A stretch of 64,000 nucleotides of DNA from Mytilus edulis (taxonomy: Eukaryota; Mollusca; Bivalvia; Mytilida; Mytilidae). The position numbers and the translations under genes are program-made. How positions within the stretch are numbered: position 1 is the stretch's first letter; each line of letters opens with the position of its first letter. Shown here piece by piece: positions 30,746 through 42,190 of this stretch. The notes under the pieces are model-generated. The model did not search any database. It saw only the letters and a program-made list of their open reading frames with translations, and was not told the origin of the DNA. The stretch is taken from the NCBI RefSeq assembly GCF_963676685.1, contig NC_092354.1, positions 38,224,193 through 38,288,192 of the forward strand. Direction: 5' to 3'.

Positions 30746-32008
30746 GTACATTTGACATTTGATAAAGTTTACATTAGTGTAGCTCTATCTAGTCATTCAT
30801 GGCTTTTCAGACTTTATTCACTGTGTAATTTTGTTGTTGTTGTTGTCCCCATTTGTTTGTTATATTGTTTTAACAAGCTATTTAGGGTACAGACGTTTGA
30901 AATCCTCCTCCGTAAAAAATACGTATTGATTGATGTGAAAGTCTTTACTCATTCGTATATTTCACAGGAAAGTTATACACCATTAACATTTACATTCCGG
31001 CTGTTTAATTCTGTGTATGTGTTCTAGCCGATATACAGTCGGAAATTACATGTGATAAACACATTGCAGGTGAAGCTTACTCTGCCAATATACCGTTTAT
31101 AGCTTCATTGAGCATTAAATGATTCTTCAGTTATTTTCTCTAGATATGTATACAAAATTAATGTGTAAATATAGTAATGGCGTTTAACTTTTAGTTGACT
31201 TTTATTTGATGATGATACATAATGTATGCAAAGGTTCAGACTGAACTCGGATGAGCCTACTTTCCTTTATTGAAAAAAAAACATCTGAAAATTTGCATAG
31301 TATGGCATATTTGATTGATGTGTATTATTAACGCTTGAATTTAAGCGTTTTAAATGATTTATTCAGTAAAACAATTTTCACATAAACTTATAATAATGAT
31401 AATGTGTTGGTTAAGAGATAAATATAAACTGACTGATAGGCTTTAGTCAAATGTCAGCCAATATCTTTACTCGCGTATGCTTCTTTACTACTAAAATAAA
31501 AATAATGAGTCGAAAAAACATGGATGCCTTACTCATAGATTATTTTCTATATATTTAGTAGACCGTAAATTGGGTTCAAAAATCTGATTTGGAATTACAA
31601 TTAGAAGTATCATACCATAGGTAACATGTATACTATGTCTGAATATTACTTCAGCTTTATCCAAAATTACCCAGACAAAAAACTTCAACCTGAAGTGAGA
31701 TAGATTTACGAACAAACGGACAAACGGACACACAGATCAGAAAAGATAATGCCCCTCTTCTATTGTAGTTGGCATAACAGATGTAGTGGTCAAGAGATAT
31801 TTTGTTTTTCAATCTACCACTTGGTTTTGAATGTTGTCATTGGCAGTGATATCTGTATAAATAAGAGACACATGGGTAGAGCATTTAATTAAGCTGCAAT
31901 GACGTAATTAATAATATTACATATCAATGACTTTATCTTCCTACTATATCAACCTATTTGAAATATATATATACCCTAAAGTTACTGAAAAACTTACTGA
32001 ATATTTAA

Positions 32009-32451
32009 TTCGCCTTTTCAGAATCTAATGCATTCTGGGTAATCATTTCAAAAACGTACACCAAAACGTTGTGATTGGTTTAAATAAACTCATCACAGAT
32101 ACCAGGGTTACAATTTTATAATTACGTCAGACGCGCAGTTCGTCTCAAAAAGACTCATCGGTGACGCTCGAATCAAAAATGTTTAAAGGGCCGAATAAAG
32201 TACGAGGTTGAAGAGCATTGAGGACCAAAAACTCCTAAACGTTTTGTCAAATTCAGCTTAGTAATCTATTTCTGAGGTAGAAAAGCCTTAGTTTTTCAAA
32301 AAATCAAAGTTTTATTAATAGTTAATTTATAATTATGCACATATTAAAACGTTCTAAACAATGGAAATTAAACCAATGACGTAACGTTATTTTCATTTTG
32401 GTGTACGAACAATGAGATGACCCATAGTCCTTTAGATTCTGAAAAGGCGAA
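32009..32451. mobile_element. MITE with TTCGCCTTTTCAGAATCTAA ends, containing a nested repeat
   Basis: The left end TTCGCCTTTTCAGAATCTAA is mirrored at 32432-32451 (TTAGATTCTGAAAAGGCGAA). Subterminal GTACACCAAAACG...GATTGGTTT also pairs with the right side. The centre (about 32090-32330) is a reverse-oriented hammerhead-type repeat with a mutated core (CCGATGA, GAAC) at 32123-32170. The MITE family recurs near 50165 and 51101-51334. Confidence 0.75.
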
Positions 32452-32553
32452 CTGAAAAGTGTTATATATATGTGTTACAAGTATTTATGAAGCATTTATA
32501 AACCTGTCTTTACGATCTTTATACATTCATAAAACTGAACTTTATCTGACCAG

Positions 32554-32625
32554 ATCACTTATTGGAAATGCGATAACAATAATTGATTCAGCTTCGTTAT
32601 TCGGATTGACATCCCTCGAAACATT
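32554..32625 (+). CDS. LRR gene (left) exon 2: one LRR
   Basis: A 72-nt phase 2-2 exon between CTGACCAG and GTAAGT reads SLIGNAITIIDSASLFGLTS LETL (N and L spacing of a 24-residue extracellular LRR). The mirrored exon is 45769-45840. Confidence 0.7.
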
Positions 32626-33359
32626 GTAAGTAGCTTTATGAATACAGATTTCAAATCATTATTTGTTCAACAATTTTTTTAAACATTAAATACTATTTTT
32701 TTTATACAACTTTTGAAGATTTGATGCCCAATCATAACATTTCACTTGACTATTGCACCATAATAATAATATTTATTTAAATATGCATGACTGTCATATC
32801 TTTAATTACCGAAAAAATAATCTAATTCTATTTACTACCATTTATTTTATGAACATTTCATAACATATCAATGATATATTAAGACTGAACAATAGCTGTT
32901 AATGTCTGTGTCATTTGGTCTCTTCTAGAGGGGTTTGTCATTGGCAATCTTCTTTTTTTTTATTATGAGCAACATGAGCATCCTCCCGCAAACAACATTG
33001 GGATTTCATGTGCTCCAGAATGATTATAAACGTCTACTATAATTCCTATATCCACCATCTTGGTTTTAGCTCATGTGTTTCCCTCAGTATTGATTTGTGA
33101 CACCGGAGCTTCATGACTATTTAACAACGGTATAATACTGGTGCCTTTATTTATATAGTTTTCTCTTTCTCTACGATTTTGCGAAAATGTTAGTATTAAA
33201 TGTTCCGTTAGTAATGTTAGTCGTATATAAGGCATATCTATGAAGGCATAATTCAAAAGCTTATTTAAAGTAATATATTGATATTGAGAATTTAATCCAA
33301 TACGTATTAAAAAATTATATGAATATATGTTAGACTCATATGAATATAATATTTTTCAG

Positions 33360-33431
33360 AAATTTAAATAATAATAAAATTACCAGTATAGAAACGGGTG
33401 CGTTCGATTGACTTTGGTCATTGACTTCAAT
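33360..33431 (+). pseudogene. LRR gene (left) exon 3 with in-frame stop
   Basis: The 72-nt exon lies between TTTTTCAG and GTAAGT and reads NLNNNKITSIETGAFD, then TGA, then LWSLTSM. The mirrored exon (44858-44929) has TGG (Trp) at the same codon, so one substitution kills this copy. Confidence 0.75.
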
Positions 33432-33639
33432 GTAAGTTTTTCTTTTAAAGCATGTAAGCGTTATGACTTCTATAAAAGGGCTTCTTTCAGTCAATATGTT
33501 TCGTGGGGAAAAAAGAAAAAAACACAGACATCTTGTTCTGCTTATAGATATTTGATAGTTTGCTTGGAGACTTTCCTGATGCGATCGGACATGTGTAAAT
33601 ATTGATAACTATGCCTTTACAAGAATATTAGCAGGCTGT

Positions 33640-33830
33640 TCATAGGGATGCCCAAGTAATCACATAATCACAACTGATGTGCTTATATAATCACATAATC
33701 ATTGATTTGTTTTAAACAAGATAACCAAATAATCAAAAATAAAGTACTGGATTATCAAATAATCATGAATTATGATGTCTGGTAATTATAAAATCACTAT
33801 TACACGCATAAGTGATCACATAGTAAAATA
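33640..33830 (+). repeat. AT-rich degenerate TAATCACATAATCA repeat
   Basis: TCACATAATCA-type words recur about ten times at irregular spacing. A mirrored version lies at about 44490-44640 in the right arm. Confidence 0.5.
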
Positions 33831-33959
33831 ACCTCACGAGGAGACTCATACGCGTTTGAAAGACTCAGTTTTGCAAACTGATATCTAACAAAATAAATCA
33901 CGGTTGATTAGGTCTTTTGTCTTTCTTGGCATGTAACACAAAAATAATCATTGGCTGTT

Positions 33960-34260
33960 ATTAAAGGAATGACTGTAACATTTTTTTTTATCTATGAAAA
34001 TAACATCAAAAATGGGTTGCACACTGAATAACGCGCGTACCGTATTATTCTTATGTGCGCACCACATATTTTTTTTGTTATTTAGATAGAACAGTCCCTT
34101 TTTTTATAATTTAATTCTAAATTCCATTTTAAACCGGAGTAAACTATGAAAAAACGTTGCTGACGTCACGGTCACATAACATAATAACGTATATGAGCTG
34201 ATAAACAAAACAACGTCAGCCAATCTGAAGACGTGCAAACATCTAAAAAATGTAATTACT
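33960..34260. mobile_element. Fold-back MITE, copy 2 (left arm)
   Basis: GGAATGACTGTAACATTTTT and GGTTGCACACTGAATAACGC fold back on TGTGCGCACCACATA and ATAGAACAGTCC. The outer flank carries TGACGTCACGGTCACATAAC and AACAACGTCAGCCAATC. Its mirrored partner is 44040-44320. A third copy lies in the cellulase intron. Confidence 0.65.
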
Positions 34261-34521
34261 TCAAATCAAGGAATCAACTAACTCATGCGATCCACTGATG
34301 ACTAAATTATATCCAACGATAAATCCTACAGGGCAATGGATCTTATAATTATGAAACAGTACACTACAACATATAATATATTACTAGTTTAAAAAGGAAA
34401 ACATCACAAAAATTAATATATATATAGATTGCCTAACAATGTTATTTTAACACACTATTTAGTATGTAATTATTAGAATGTTTAAAATATTTACAAAATT
34501 AAATTTATAAAATTATATTAT

Positions 34522-34575
34522 TATGTGACACTTGTGGCATTCAGTATGTGGGAGAAATAGTGGTCATTATACTTG
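34522..34575 (+). pseudogene. Relic of a GIY-YIG motif upstream of the reverse transcriptase
   Basis: One frame reads CDTCGIQYVGE, the Cys-x2-Cys plus YVGE pattern of Penelope-type GIY-YIG endonucleases. Only about 15 codons are readable. If it belongs to the RT element, the nuclease lies N-terminal to the RT, as in the permuted Penelope-like elements. The gap to the RT frame is 370 bases of decayed sequence. Confidence 0.35.
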
Positions 34576-34867
34576 AAAAATGAAGATTATTAATTTCAAT
34601 CATGCAAAAGATATATTTATTGGCACCATGAAGCCATTTAAGTACCAGGTCATTTTGACATTTTGTTTTTTAACAATGTTTTGATCAACTTTCATATATT
34701 TTTTTTATATATTTTGGTTACAAATTTGGTTTATATACAATAATCATGATAATTCAAGAAAAATACAAAAAGATTTTTGTAGAAATAAGCTTATAAAAGG
34801 GATCACGTCATCCATGCAAAAAATGCATAATATTCTTTATGGACTTACAATCTTTTAATGTTTTTTT

Positions 34868-37160
34868 TACAGATATCTAAATGGAGATACTGAACATGAT
34901 ATTCCTTCAGAAGTGTTGACAGCAATTAATTCAACATTTTAAAGAACATTTTACTATAAACAATAACCACAATAAACCTATTTCTCGTATCAAACATAAA
35001 CTAAAAGAACAAGCCAAGGAATTTGTTTTTGTCCCGGCAGATAAAGCTGCTAATAATATTATTATTGTTTGACGTAAATTTTACATTGAGGTTCTGAAAA
35101 AGGAAATCATCAATTCACCAACATTCCAACTGACTCCATTTTCAGAAAACGAAATCTGTAACAAACATAAACTGTTAGCCACCGCTTTACAAGCAGAGCC
35201 AAATACAATGAACGTCCCAACTATGTATTGGCTTCCGAAGCTACACAAAACCCCTTACAAATATAGATTTATTTCGTCTTCAAGCCATTGTTCAACTACT
35301 AAATTGTCTATTCTTCTTACCAGCACACTTGGTACAATTAAAAACCTGATAATAAATTGTTCAAATAAGGCCTTCGAAAATAGTGGAATAAATTACTTTT
35401 GGAGTGTCAAGAACTCGTTGGAAGTACTTGATAAATTGCATGCTTATATTGGTGATTTTGAATCTGTTCAAAGTTTTGATTTTTCTACCCTGTATACCAC
35501 ATTCCCTCACATTCTCATTAAGAAAACATTCACACACCTAATTAAATGGGCATTCAAAAAATCAGAATGTGAATATATATGTTCAAACTCTTTTAGGTCA
35601 TTTTTTAGTAGCAATAAACAAAAAAACTATGTTAATTGGACATGCTTTGATACTATATATGCCCTTGAATTTTTACTAGATAACATTTTTGTTCGCTTTG
35701 GAGATTCCGTATATCGTCAGATTATCGGAATTCCAATGGAGACTAACTGTGCACCACTTATTGCGGACCTGTTTTTGTATTGTTATGAGTTACAATTTAT
35801 GACAAAAATAAGCAAAGACCCATCGAAACAACATCTGATAAACAAATTTAATAATACTTTTAGATATTTGGATGATATTTTGGCTCTCAATAATGACGAC
35901 TTCAGTATGTATATTAATGAAATTTATCCTGTTGAACTTACTTTAAATAAAGCTAATACTAACAATGACCACTGCCCTTTTCTTGATCTTGATATCTATA
36001 TCACTAATGGAAAGCTGAATACTAAAATTTATGATAAAAGGGATGATTTTTCATTTCCTATCGTTAATTATCCGTTTTTTAGATGGTGACGTTCCCTTGT
36101 CACCATCTTACGGTGTTTATATATCTCAACTTGTACGATTCGCTCGTGTATGTAACAATGTTTTCGATTTTAACGAGAGAAATTTATGTATTACTGAAAA
36201 AATTATTACACCAGGGTTTTCGATATCACAAACTTGTCAAAACATTTACTAAATTTTATCATCGGTATAAAGACATCATTCGTAAATATAGCTCAACATG
36301 CAGACTTCTAATACGTTCAGGTATTTCACATCCAATTTTTTATGGTAATATTCTTTATAAAGCACAAAGGTGTCAGTATTCACCTCAGAAACTTACAAAA
36401 CCTTTGAATAGACTTATTAAGAAGGGATATAATTACGATACTGTTGTCAAGTCATTAAAGATTGCATATTTTGGCGTTAATATTGAGTCACTGATAAGGT
36501 CTTTGCATCGGAACTAAACACATTTATTCTAAAATACAGTTGTTGGCATGACACGGGTTATGTTCTTCTCATATATGTTATGATGGTATGATACTAAACC
36601 CCTAACGGGAAGGATTGTGCCTGATGTTCATATGATGAACTCATAATCTTTCAGTCAGTTTAATTGAAGTCTGGAGCTGGCATGTCAGTTAACTGCTAGT
36701 AGTCTGTTGTTATTTATGTATTATTGTCATTTTGTTTATTTTCTTTGGTTACATCTTCTGACATCAGACTCGGATTTCTCTTGAACTGAATTTTAATGTG
36801 CGTATTGTTATGCGTTTACTTTACTACATTGGTTAGAGGTATAGGGGGAGGGTTGGGATCTCACAAACATGTTTAACCCCGCCGCATTTTTGCGCCTGTC
36901 CCAAGTCAGGAGCCTCTGGCCTTTGTTAGTCTTGTATTATTTTAATTTTAGTTTCTTGTGTACAATTTGGAAATTAGTATGGCGTTCATTATCACTGGAC
37001 TAGTATATATTTGTTTAGGGGCCAGCTGAAGGACGCCTCCGGGTGCGGGAATTTCTCGCTACATTGAAGACCTGTTGGTGACCCTCTGCTGTTGTTGTTT
37101 TTATTTGGTCGGGTTGTTGTCTCTTTGACACATTCCCCATTTCCATTCTCAATTTTATTG
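34868..37160 (+). mobile_element. Penelope-like retroelement, decayed, with 3' tail
   Basis: It comprises the RT pseudogene (34943-36517) and a non-coding 3' tail of about 640 bases ending at CATTCTCAATTTTATT. The tail contains GTTGGCATGACACGGGTTAT, CCCTAACGGGAAGGATTGTG, TCTGGAGCTGGCATGTCAG, CGCCTGTCCCAAGTCAGGAG and GGTCGGGTTGTTGTCTC. Tail-only copies lie at 53578-54235 and 62573-63211, and a short piece at 40438-40516. The insertion sits at the inner edge of the left palindrome arm. Confidence 0.75.
34943..36517 (+). pseudogene. Reverse transcriptase of a Penelope-like element, with stop and two frameshifts
   Basis: The frame starts at FKEHF, runs through EFVFVPADKAANNIIIV, a TGA at 35070-35072, then IINSPTFQLTPFSENE and MYWLPKLHKTPYKYRFIS (the PLE-type WLPKLHK motif, where canonical Penelope has GLPKIHK). 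FDFSTLYTTFPH is RT motif A and FRYLDDILALNN carries the catalytic YLDD (motif C). The frame continues to DKRDDFSFPIVNYPF. One extra T at about 36071-36076 and a second slip at about 36195-36205 move the rest (DGDVPLSPSYGVYISQLVRF, then FYHRYKDIIRKYSS) to other frames, ending before a stop at 36515-36517. The element is dead. The RT would have copied the element's RNA at a nick in the target DNA. Confidence 0.85.
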
Positions 37161-37494
37161 TCAAACCTTACAAATTTGTAAGCATAAATGTATCGTACTG
37201 TTTTAGTCACATTTGATTACAAATAATCGAAACCATCAAAAGGGAAAACATTTTTTATCATTATTCATCATCATTCTGTATTATATAATCATTTAAATTA
37301 TATAATTACTAAGACTTATATCTAATAGGTAAAACGAAAGCATATACAATAATAATTTACCAGTTATACAAAGGTAATAACGATTCAATTCTGAAATGTT
37401 AGTACATAAATTATCCTGGCTAACGAGTCAGTAAATGTCCTCACCGTGAGAAGGTACCTTAAGAAAAATAAAAGGAAGGCCTACTTATATTGGC

Positions 37495-37615
37495 AAAATA
37501 TTTTTTTTTTGTCTCACATGTTTCGATAGAGTTTCCAGTGTTTTTTGTCTTACATGTTTTGATAGAGTTTCAAGTGTTTTTGACCCCAATGTTTTGATTG
37601 CGTATCAAGTGTGAA
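37495..37615 (+). repeat. Short tandem repeat, about 38 bp x 3
   Basis: TTTTTGTCTCACATGTTTCG and GATAGAGTTTCCAGTGTT recur as TTTTGTCTTACATGTTTTGA..., then a third, more decayed unit. Confidence 0.6.
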
Positions 37616-37873
37616 AATCATAATTCAAAATCCAGTTATCGAGAGAGACTTCCTATAACAGACTTTTTCAGATCAAAATGTCTTTTAAAAATGTGCATTT
37701 AAGAAATTTAAAACATAATTGGTTTATTTAGATTAATTGTGAATGCTACCTCCACCCTTCCCCCAAAAACAAAAATAAATAAACAAGAGAAAAAACAATC
37801 CAAACAAAATGTTACAAAGTATTATTGATGTAAGTGTTTAGCGAAAAGGAATTTATTTGTTTATACATTTTAG

Positions 37874-37945
37874 ACCCCTACATTACAACGATATTTCCTA
37901 TATAAAAGCTGGATTTTTCAACGGCTTTTTGTCGTTAAGATCTTT
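37874..37945 (+). CDS. LRR-type exon in palindrome centre (exon 4)
   Basis: A 72-nt exon between TACATTTTAG and GTAAGT reads PLHYNDISYIKAGFFNGFLS LRSL. Phase and length match the other LRR exons. No mirrored copy was found in the right half. Confidence 0.65.
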
Positions 37946-38267
37946 GTAAGTATTTTTTTACATTTTTTACAAAGTAACTAGAAAGTACAGGTGATATTAA
38001 CAAATTAATTTGAAAAAAAAATGTAAAACATGATATATTGTGTGTAGTGCCAAAACATTATCTCATCGATCTATCCCTTTGCTATCATTTTTTTACTATA
38101 GAAAATTCATTATCTGCTTTGTTATTCTATCTTTATTCACGTTTACTCTATATTAGTTCATTGCATGTCTCAAAGGCGATAATATCAGAATTATCCGACG
38201 AAATCAATTGATTTTGTTCAGAAAAAGTATACGTAATAACATGAGAGACTGTAAAGAAATTACCCTG

Positions 38268-38405
38268 AACAATCTAACAATTCAAGATAAGAGTTACAGA
38301 TAACAAACCAACAATTCAAGACAAGAGTTACAGATAACAAACTAAAAATTTAAGACAAGAGTTACAGATAACAAACTAACAATCCAAGACAATAGTTACA
38401 GTTAA
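38268..38405 (+). repeat. 34-bp tandem repeat, four units
   Basis: GAGTTACAGATAACAAAC recurs at 38291, 38325 and 38359, with a fourth diverged unit (TAGTTACAGTTAACAAG) at about 38393. The unit is AACAATTCAAGACAAGAGTT plus ACAGATAACAAACT. Confidence 0.85.
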
Positions 38406-38849
38406 CAAGCACCAGCGACTGAATGCTTAAATATTTATCTGAGCAGGCATATCAAAACTGTACAAAAGATCAAACTCCACAAGCCCAGGCTAAACAGGCA
38501 TGAGTCAGTAATAGTAAAGCTACATTAGAGCAATACAACGTCTTCTTTCGGAAGCCATCAAGGACAACCTCATTTCCTTCGAAGGAACCCGGTAGGATAA
38601 AAAATGCCACCGCTAAATGGTTTTAAATCTTTCTTTTGGAATTCATTAAATTCAATATCGACATTCTGACATATATCAAGTGATGGTTTTGGATAACATG
38701 TATATCATATGTTTGGACGAAGACATGTTTTTGTCGACATTAATTGTAGACGAATATTTGAAAATAGCAATCGAACTGATAACCATACTTTCACTGCATT
38801 TTTATACACATTCCAGTTCATTTCTGTGAGTATTTTTATTTTATTTCAG

Positions 38850-38921
38850 ACAACTTATGAGGAATAACTTGACAACTGTATCAGCGAATATATTTGACAC
38901 AACAACAAACCTTGTCATGTT
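38850..38921 (+). CDS. LRR-type exon in palindrome centre (exon 5)
   Basis: A 72-nt exon between TTATTTCAG and GTACGT reads QLMRNNLTTVSANIFDTTTN LVML, a clear 24-residue LRR in phase 2-2. Confidence 0.7.
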
Positions 38922-39235
38922 GTACGTATTATCCAAATGTGTATGTCCACTCATTGTCTTGTATAATAAAATAATCATATTATCCGAATATAGTCCCGGG
39001 TTATTACAGCGATAGAATTACGATCTACAAGTTTATTAAGGATGAAGTGGTAATTAAACAGGGATACTTGAGGCAACGCTGTACACTTAAAGTTGGACAT
39101 CTGTGTCCCTTGATTTGAAATTAGCATGGATTAATAGAATCTACTTATTTTTTCATGTCATTGTTTTGTACTACTAATCAAATATGAGTTCATGCTACGT
39201 AATGTCATTATTGTATTTGATATGAAAAAATACTC

Positions 39236-39356
39236 ACTTTCAAACATAGTAAATCGCTTCAAAACTGAGTGATTTGCGTAAAAATTAAGTGATTTGCATG
39301 AACACTTAGTGAAGCACTTCAAAACTTAGTGAATCGATTTAAAACATAGTACCTCG
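39236..39356 (+). repeat. Degenerate 20-22-bp tandem repeat
   Basis: Units such as AAAACTTAGTGAATCGATTT and AAAACTGAGTGATTTGCGT recur about six times. The rest of 38930-40110 is AT-rich with no recognisable gene. Confidence 0.5.
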
Positions 39357-40114
39357 AATTATAACTTCAATGCCGGTCGCGTCGAAAGAATGTGTGTCTT
39401 CTGCTTTGTGTATATGATCCAGCATGCACTTTTAAACTCGTTCAATGTGTTCAACTCGGAAATAAAACACAATCTGAAACATCACAGATCAGTCTATTAA
39501 ACTGCCGTTGGAATCCAACGATATTATACTACGCAAACATGTCGCCTTTTTGTTGAGACATCGGCACATTATGTAGGTTACGTGATAGTGAATGTTAATC
39601 GTTTGTAGGTTCGATTACAGTCCTAAAAGCTCTGTTTGAGCAGGCACCATACACAGATGACTAATGCTTCAAACAAAAATTACACTGTTTCACGATTATT
39701 TATTTACACAAAATTAATTCAATCTCTGTTTAGGGTGGTACCCAACACATTGACTAAAATTAATTTGTCTCCTTTAGTTTCCATATTTGTTTTAAACATA
39801 TTTACTTTAATTAGTTATCAAAATACCAGGATTATAATTTAGGAACCCTTTGACAAAAATATATATGATTTTAAAAAAAAATTAACCAACCATTTCATCC
39901 GAAAAAATCATTTGTTATATAGCAGTTTGACAAACACCGATTTTGATCATAGAACAGCTTTATGTTTCCAAAATAATACAGCGTGATTAAAACGTAAGTC
40001 TGAGTTATTTCCTTGTAGTGCCTAAAGAAGGGAAGGGAATATTCTTTATATTCTTCATTTTGTATATGTTGTTTAAAAAATACGCAAGACAAGTAACTTA
40101 AAGTGATTTTTTAG

Positions 40115-40272
40115 GGTCTTGTTAGATAATCCACTGTTGTGCTGTACGATGACAGATTTTTTTGAATGGCGACCGAATCAACCCAAATTAAGAAGACTAT
40201 TTGGAACATGTAACGATTTTAACCGGACGACTGATATCAATATATTTAATACGTCACATTGTACATTTCCCG
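40115..40272 (+). CDS. LRR C-terminal cap exon (exon 6)
   Basis: After ATTTTTTAG it reads VLLDNPLLCCTMTDFFEW, then LRRLFGTCNDFN and NTSHCTFPG, before a GTAAGT donor (phase 2 to 1). The NP..C.C....F..W....C......C pattern is the LRRCT cap. The frame stays open to 40547, but that part runs into a copy of the retroelement tail and is unlikely to be coding. What follows the cap is not visible in this window. Confidence 0.65.
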
Positions 40273-40437
40273 GTAAGTTTCCTTGTTCTTTCAAAGAGTT
40301 AAATCAAAGAGTATTTAGTCTGCTGTTGTGGTGTGATTTCACATTTCATAAGTATTATTTCCCATCAAGTATTCAATTATTTCCAACGGACTATGCATAT
40401 TGTAAACTAAGGTCCGTATCAAAGTTAAAAGTCCTTG

Positions 40438-40516
40438 ACGACCTGATGGTGACCTTCTGCTGTTGTCTGTTCTATGGTCGGGTTGTTGTCTCTTTGACAT
40501 ATTCCCCATTTCCATT
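40438..40516 (+). repeat. Short fragment of the Penelope-like 3' tail
   Basis: GACCTTCTGCTGTTGTCTGT through GGTCGGGTTGTTGTCTCTTT to CATTCCCCATTTCCATT matches the last 80 bases of the tail at 37070-37150. Confidence 0.65.
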
Positions 40517-40557
40517 GTTGTCTATGAATGCAATGTACACATTTTAACAAATAATTT

Positions 40558-40845
40558 TTATATATAAAAAAGAAGATGTGGTATGATTGCAAATAAGACA
40601 ACTATTCACAAAAGACCACAATGACACAGACATTAACGACTATGGGTACCGTACGGCCTTTACTAATGAGAAAAGCCCATACAGCACAGTCAGCTATAAA
40701 AGGCCCCGATTAGACAATGTAAAACAATTCAAAAGAAAACTAAGGGCCTTATTTGTATAAAATAAAATGAACGATAAACAAATATGTAACACATAAACAA
40801 ACGAGTACCACTGAATTACAGGCTCCTGACTAAGGACAGGCAAAA
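40558..40845 (-). repeat. Dispersed mussel repeat, reverse orientation
   Basis: Plus strand landmarks are GAAGATGTGGTATGATTGC, CCGTACGGCCTTTACTAATG, CAGTCAGCTATAAAAGGCCC and CAGGCTCCTGACTAAGGACA, the reverse of the order at 8205-8535. Confidence 0.6.
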
Positions 40846-41099
40846 CAACAAATATATAATCTTAATTTACAAAGATAGTATTTCATTCAATATAGTCCCG
40901 ATTTTCGTTTTAGTTCATCGCTTATTTTTTTTCGAGGAGTCTTTTCCTACTGTACCATAGCGGTTGAAATCAACTCCAACTTTACTTTTTGATTGATTTG
41001 AAGAAGTAAAAGCAAATGATTTCTAGACTTCTCATTGGATAATCATCTTACTCGCTTATGATTTTAACTATTGTACTTCAAATAATAGTGGTTTGTTTC

Positions 41100-41260
41100 A
41101 CTTGGTATATATTTGTTTATTCTTAATGAACTCATTGGAAATTATCTAAAACATCAGATGTTCTATTGTTTTTAAGAGTTCTCCACCTTCACATAGTTGA
41201 ATTGAGTGTATGGGACTTAGATAGAAATCAATGAGTTCATTAAGATTGGTATAACAATTT
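41100..41260. repeat. Inverted repeat, 17-18-base arms
   Basis: TCTTAATGAACTCATTG at about 41121 is mirrored by CAATGAGTTCATTAAGA at about 41229. The loop is roughly 90 bases. The surrounding 40850-41840 holds no gene that I can see. Confidence 0.45.
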
Positions 41261-41839
41261 CAATCATTATTGTATAACGATGTTTCAAATTCATAATGAA
41301 ACATTGCAATAGTATAAGAAGTTAACTCATCTTCAGTTAAAGATGTACTTAGGTGAAATAGAAAAAATCAAGAAATTAAAATTGATACTATAACATGGAA
41401 GAGTATTAGTTAAGGATTAAAACAAGTTTAAAATATGTCATGGAGCTGCTTTTCGAGATATTTGATTTATAAAATATGGCGGGAAAAGGCTGACTCGGAT
41501 TTTTACGTTATACTTGCATCGGTATTATTTGGGTCTTAAAATCAAAATAAAGGAAACCAAGAATCTGCTTTAATTTTGTTAAATGACTTTTTATAAGTTA
41601 TTAAGTCTTATCGGAAAAGTTAAATGGGTGTTATGGGGCAAAATATTTTACCTTGTATCGCATAGAAATTTAAAGAGAAGTCCGAAAATTTGAAACAAAT
41701 TCCAAAACCTCACCTAAGTTCATCATTAAATCATATTAAAGCACTCCTAATGAAGACAGATAATGCATGCATTATTCACAATACAGTATTATTAGCAGTA
41801 AGGCAAGCTTGTTTATTTCACATCAGATATAAAATAAGA

Positions 41840-42190
41840 ATGTGCTATGGATGCCAATGAGACAACTCTCAACAAGAAACCAATAAAACACAGTAACTAA
41901 CTGCCATAGGGTACTGTACGGAAGTAAATTGGTGTCCATAAAAATACTTATAATCTAGTGATAAACTTTTTTCTAGGAATATTTTTTTAATAGAAATTAG
42001 GCCGTTTGTTTTCTCGTTTGAATTGTTTTAGTCTTATAATTTTGGAGCCCTTTATAGCTTGTTGTTCGGTGTTAGCCAAAGTTCCGTGCTGAAGGCCGTA
42101 CCTTGACCTACAATTGTTTACTTTTATAAATTGTTGTTTAGATGGAGAGTTGTCTCATTGGCACTCATACCACATCGTTCTATACCTATA
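41840..42190. repeat. Two dispersed mussel repeats, opposite orientations
   Basis: 41840-41935 carries GATGCCAATGAGACAACTCT (reverse form). 42000-42190 carries GAGCCCTTTATAGCTTG, GTGCTGAAGGCCGTACCTTG and GGAGAGTTGTCTCATTGGC (forward form, as at 8400-8530). Confidence 0.55.

Larger units (their letters stand above)
29460..34860 (+). repeat. Inner left arm of giant inverted duplication
   Basis: Reverse complement of 42795-49830 with insertions. Matched pairs include 29580-29910 with 49355-49700, 30750-31090 with 48290-48610, 32554-32625 with 45769-45840, 33060-33256 with 45000-45240, 33360-34260 with 44040-44930 and 34790-34860 with 42795-42880. Confidence 0.85.
29736..40272 (+). pseudogene. 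Leucine-rich-repeat protein gene, left copy, probably broken
   Basis: Six exons are visible: 29736-29906 (signal peptide and LRR N-cap), 72-nt LRR exons at 32554-32625, 33360-33431, 37874-37945 and 38850-38921, and an LRR C-cap at 40115-40272. The LRR exons are uniform phase 2, 24 residues each, so the set could in principle encode a secreted or receptor LRR protein. Two faults argue for a pseudogene. Exon 3 has TGA where the mirrored copy has TGG. Exon 1 ends in phase 0, although the next exon needs phase 2 (the mirrored copy ends in phase 2). Extra unseen exons or alternative splicing could alter this view. Exons 4-6 lie in the unpaired centre of the palindrome. Confidence 0.65.

Noticed and set aside
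33071..33256. Open frame mirrored at 45000-45221
   Set aside because: Conserved only because both lie in the palindrome; it falls in a dispersed repeat (TTTCCCTCAGTATTGA...) and has no family features.
37010..37210. Minus-strand open frame recurring at 63041-63235
   Set aside because: It is the complement of the retroelement 3' tail; recurrence follows from the repeat.
40273..40547. Open continuation of the LRR C-cap frame
   Set aside because: A GTAAGT donor follows the cap and the later part is a copy of the retroelement tail.
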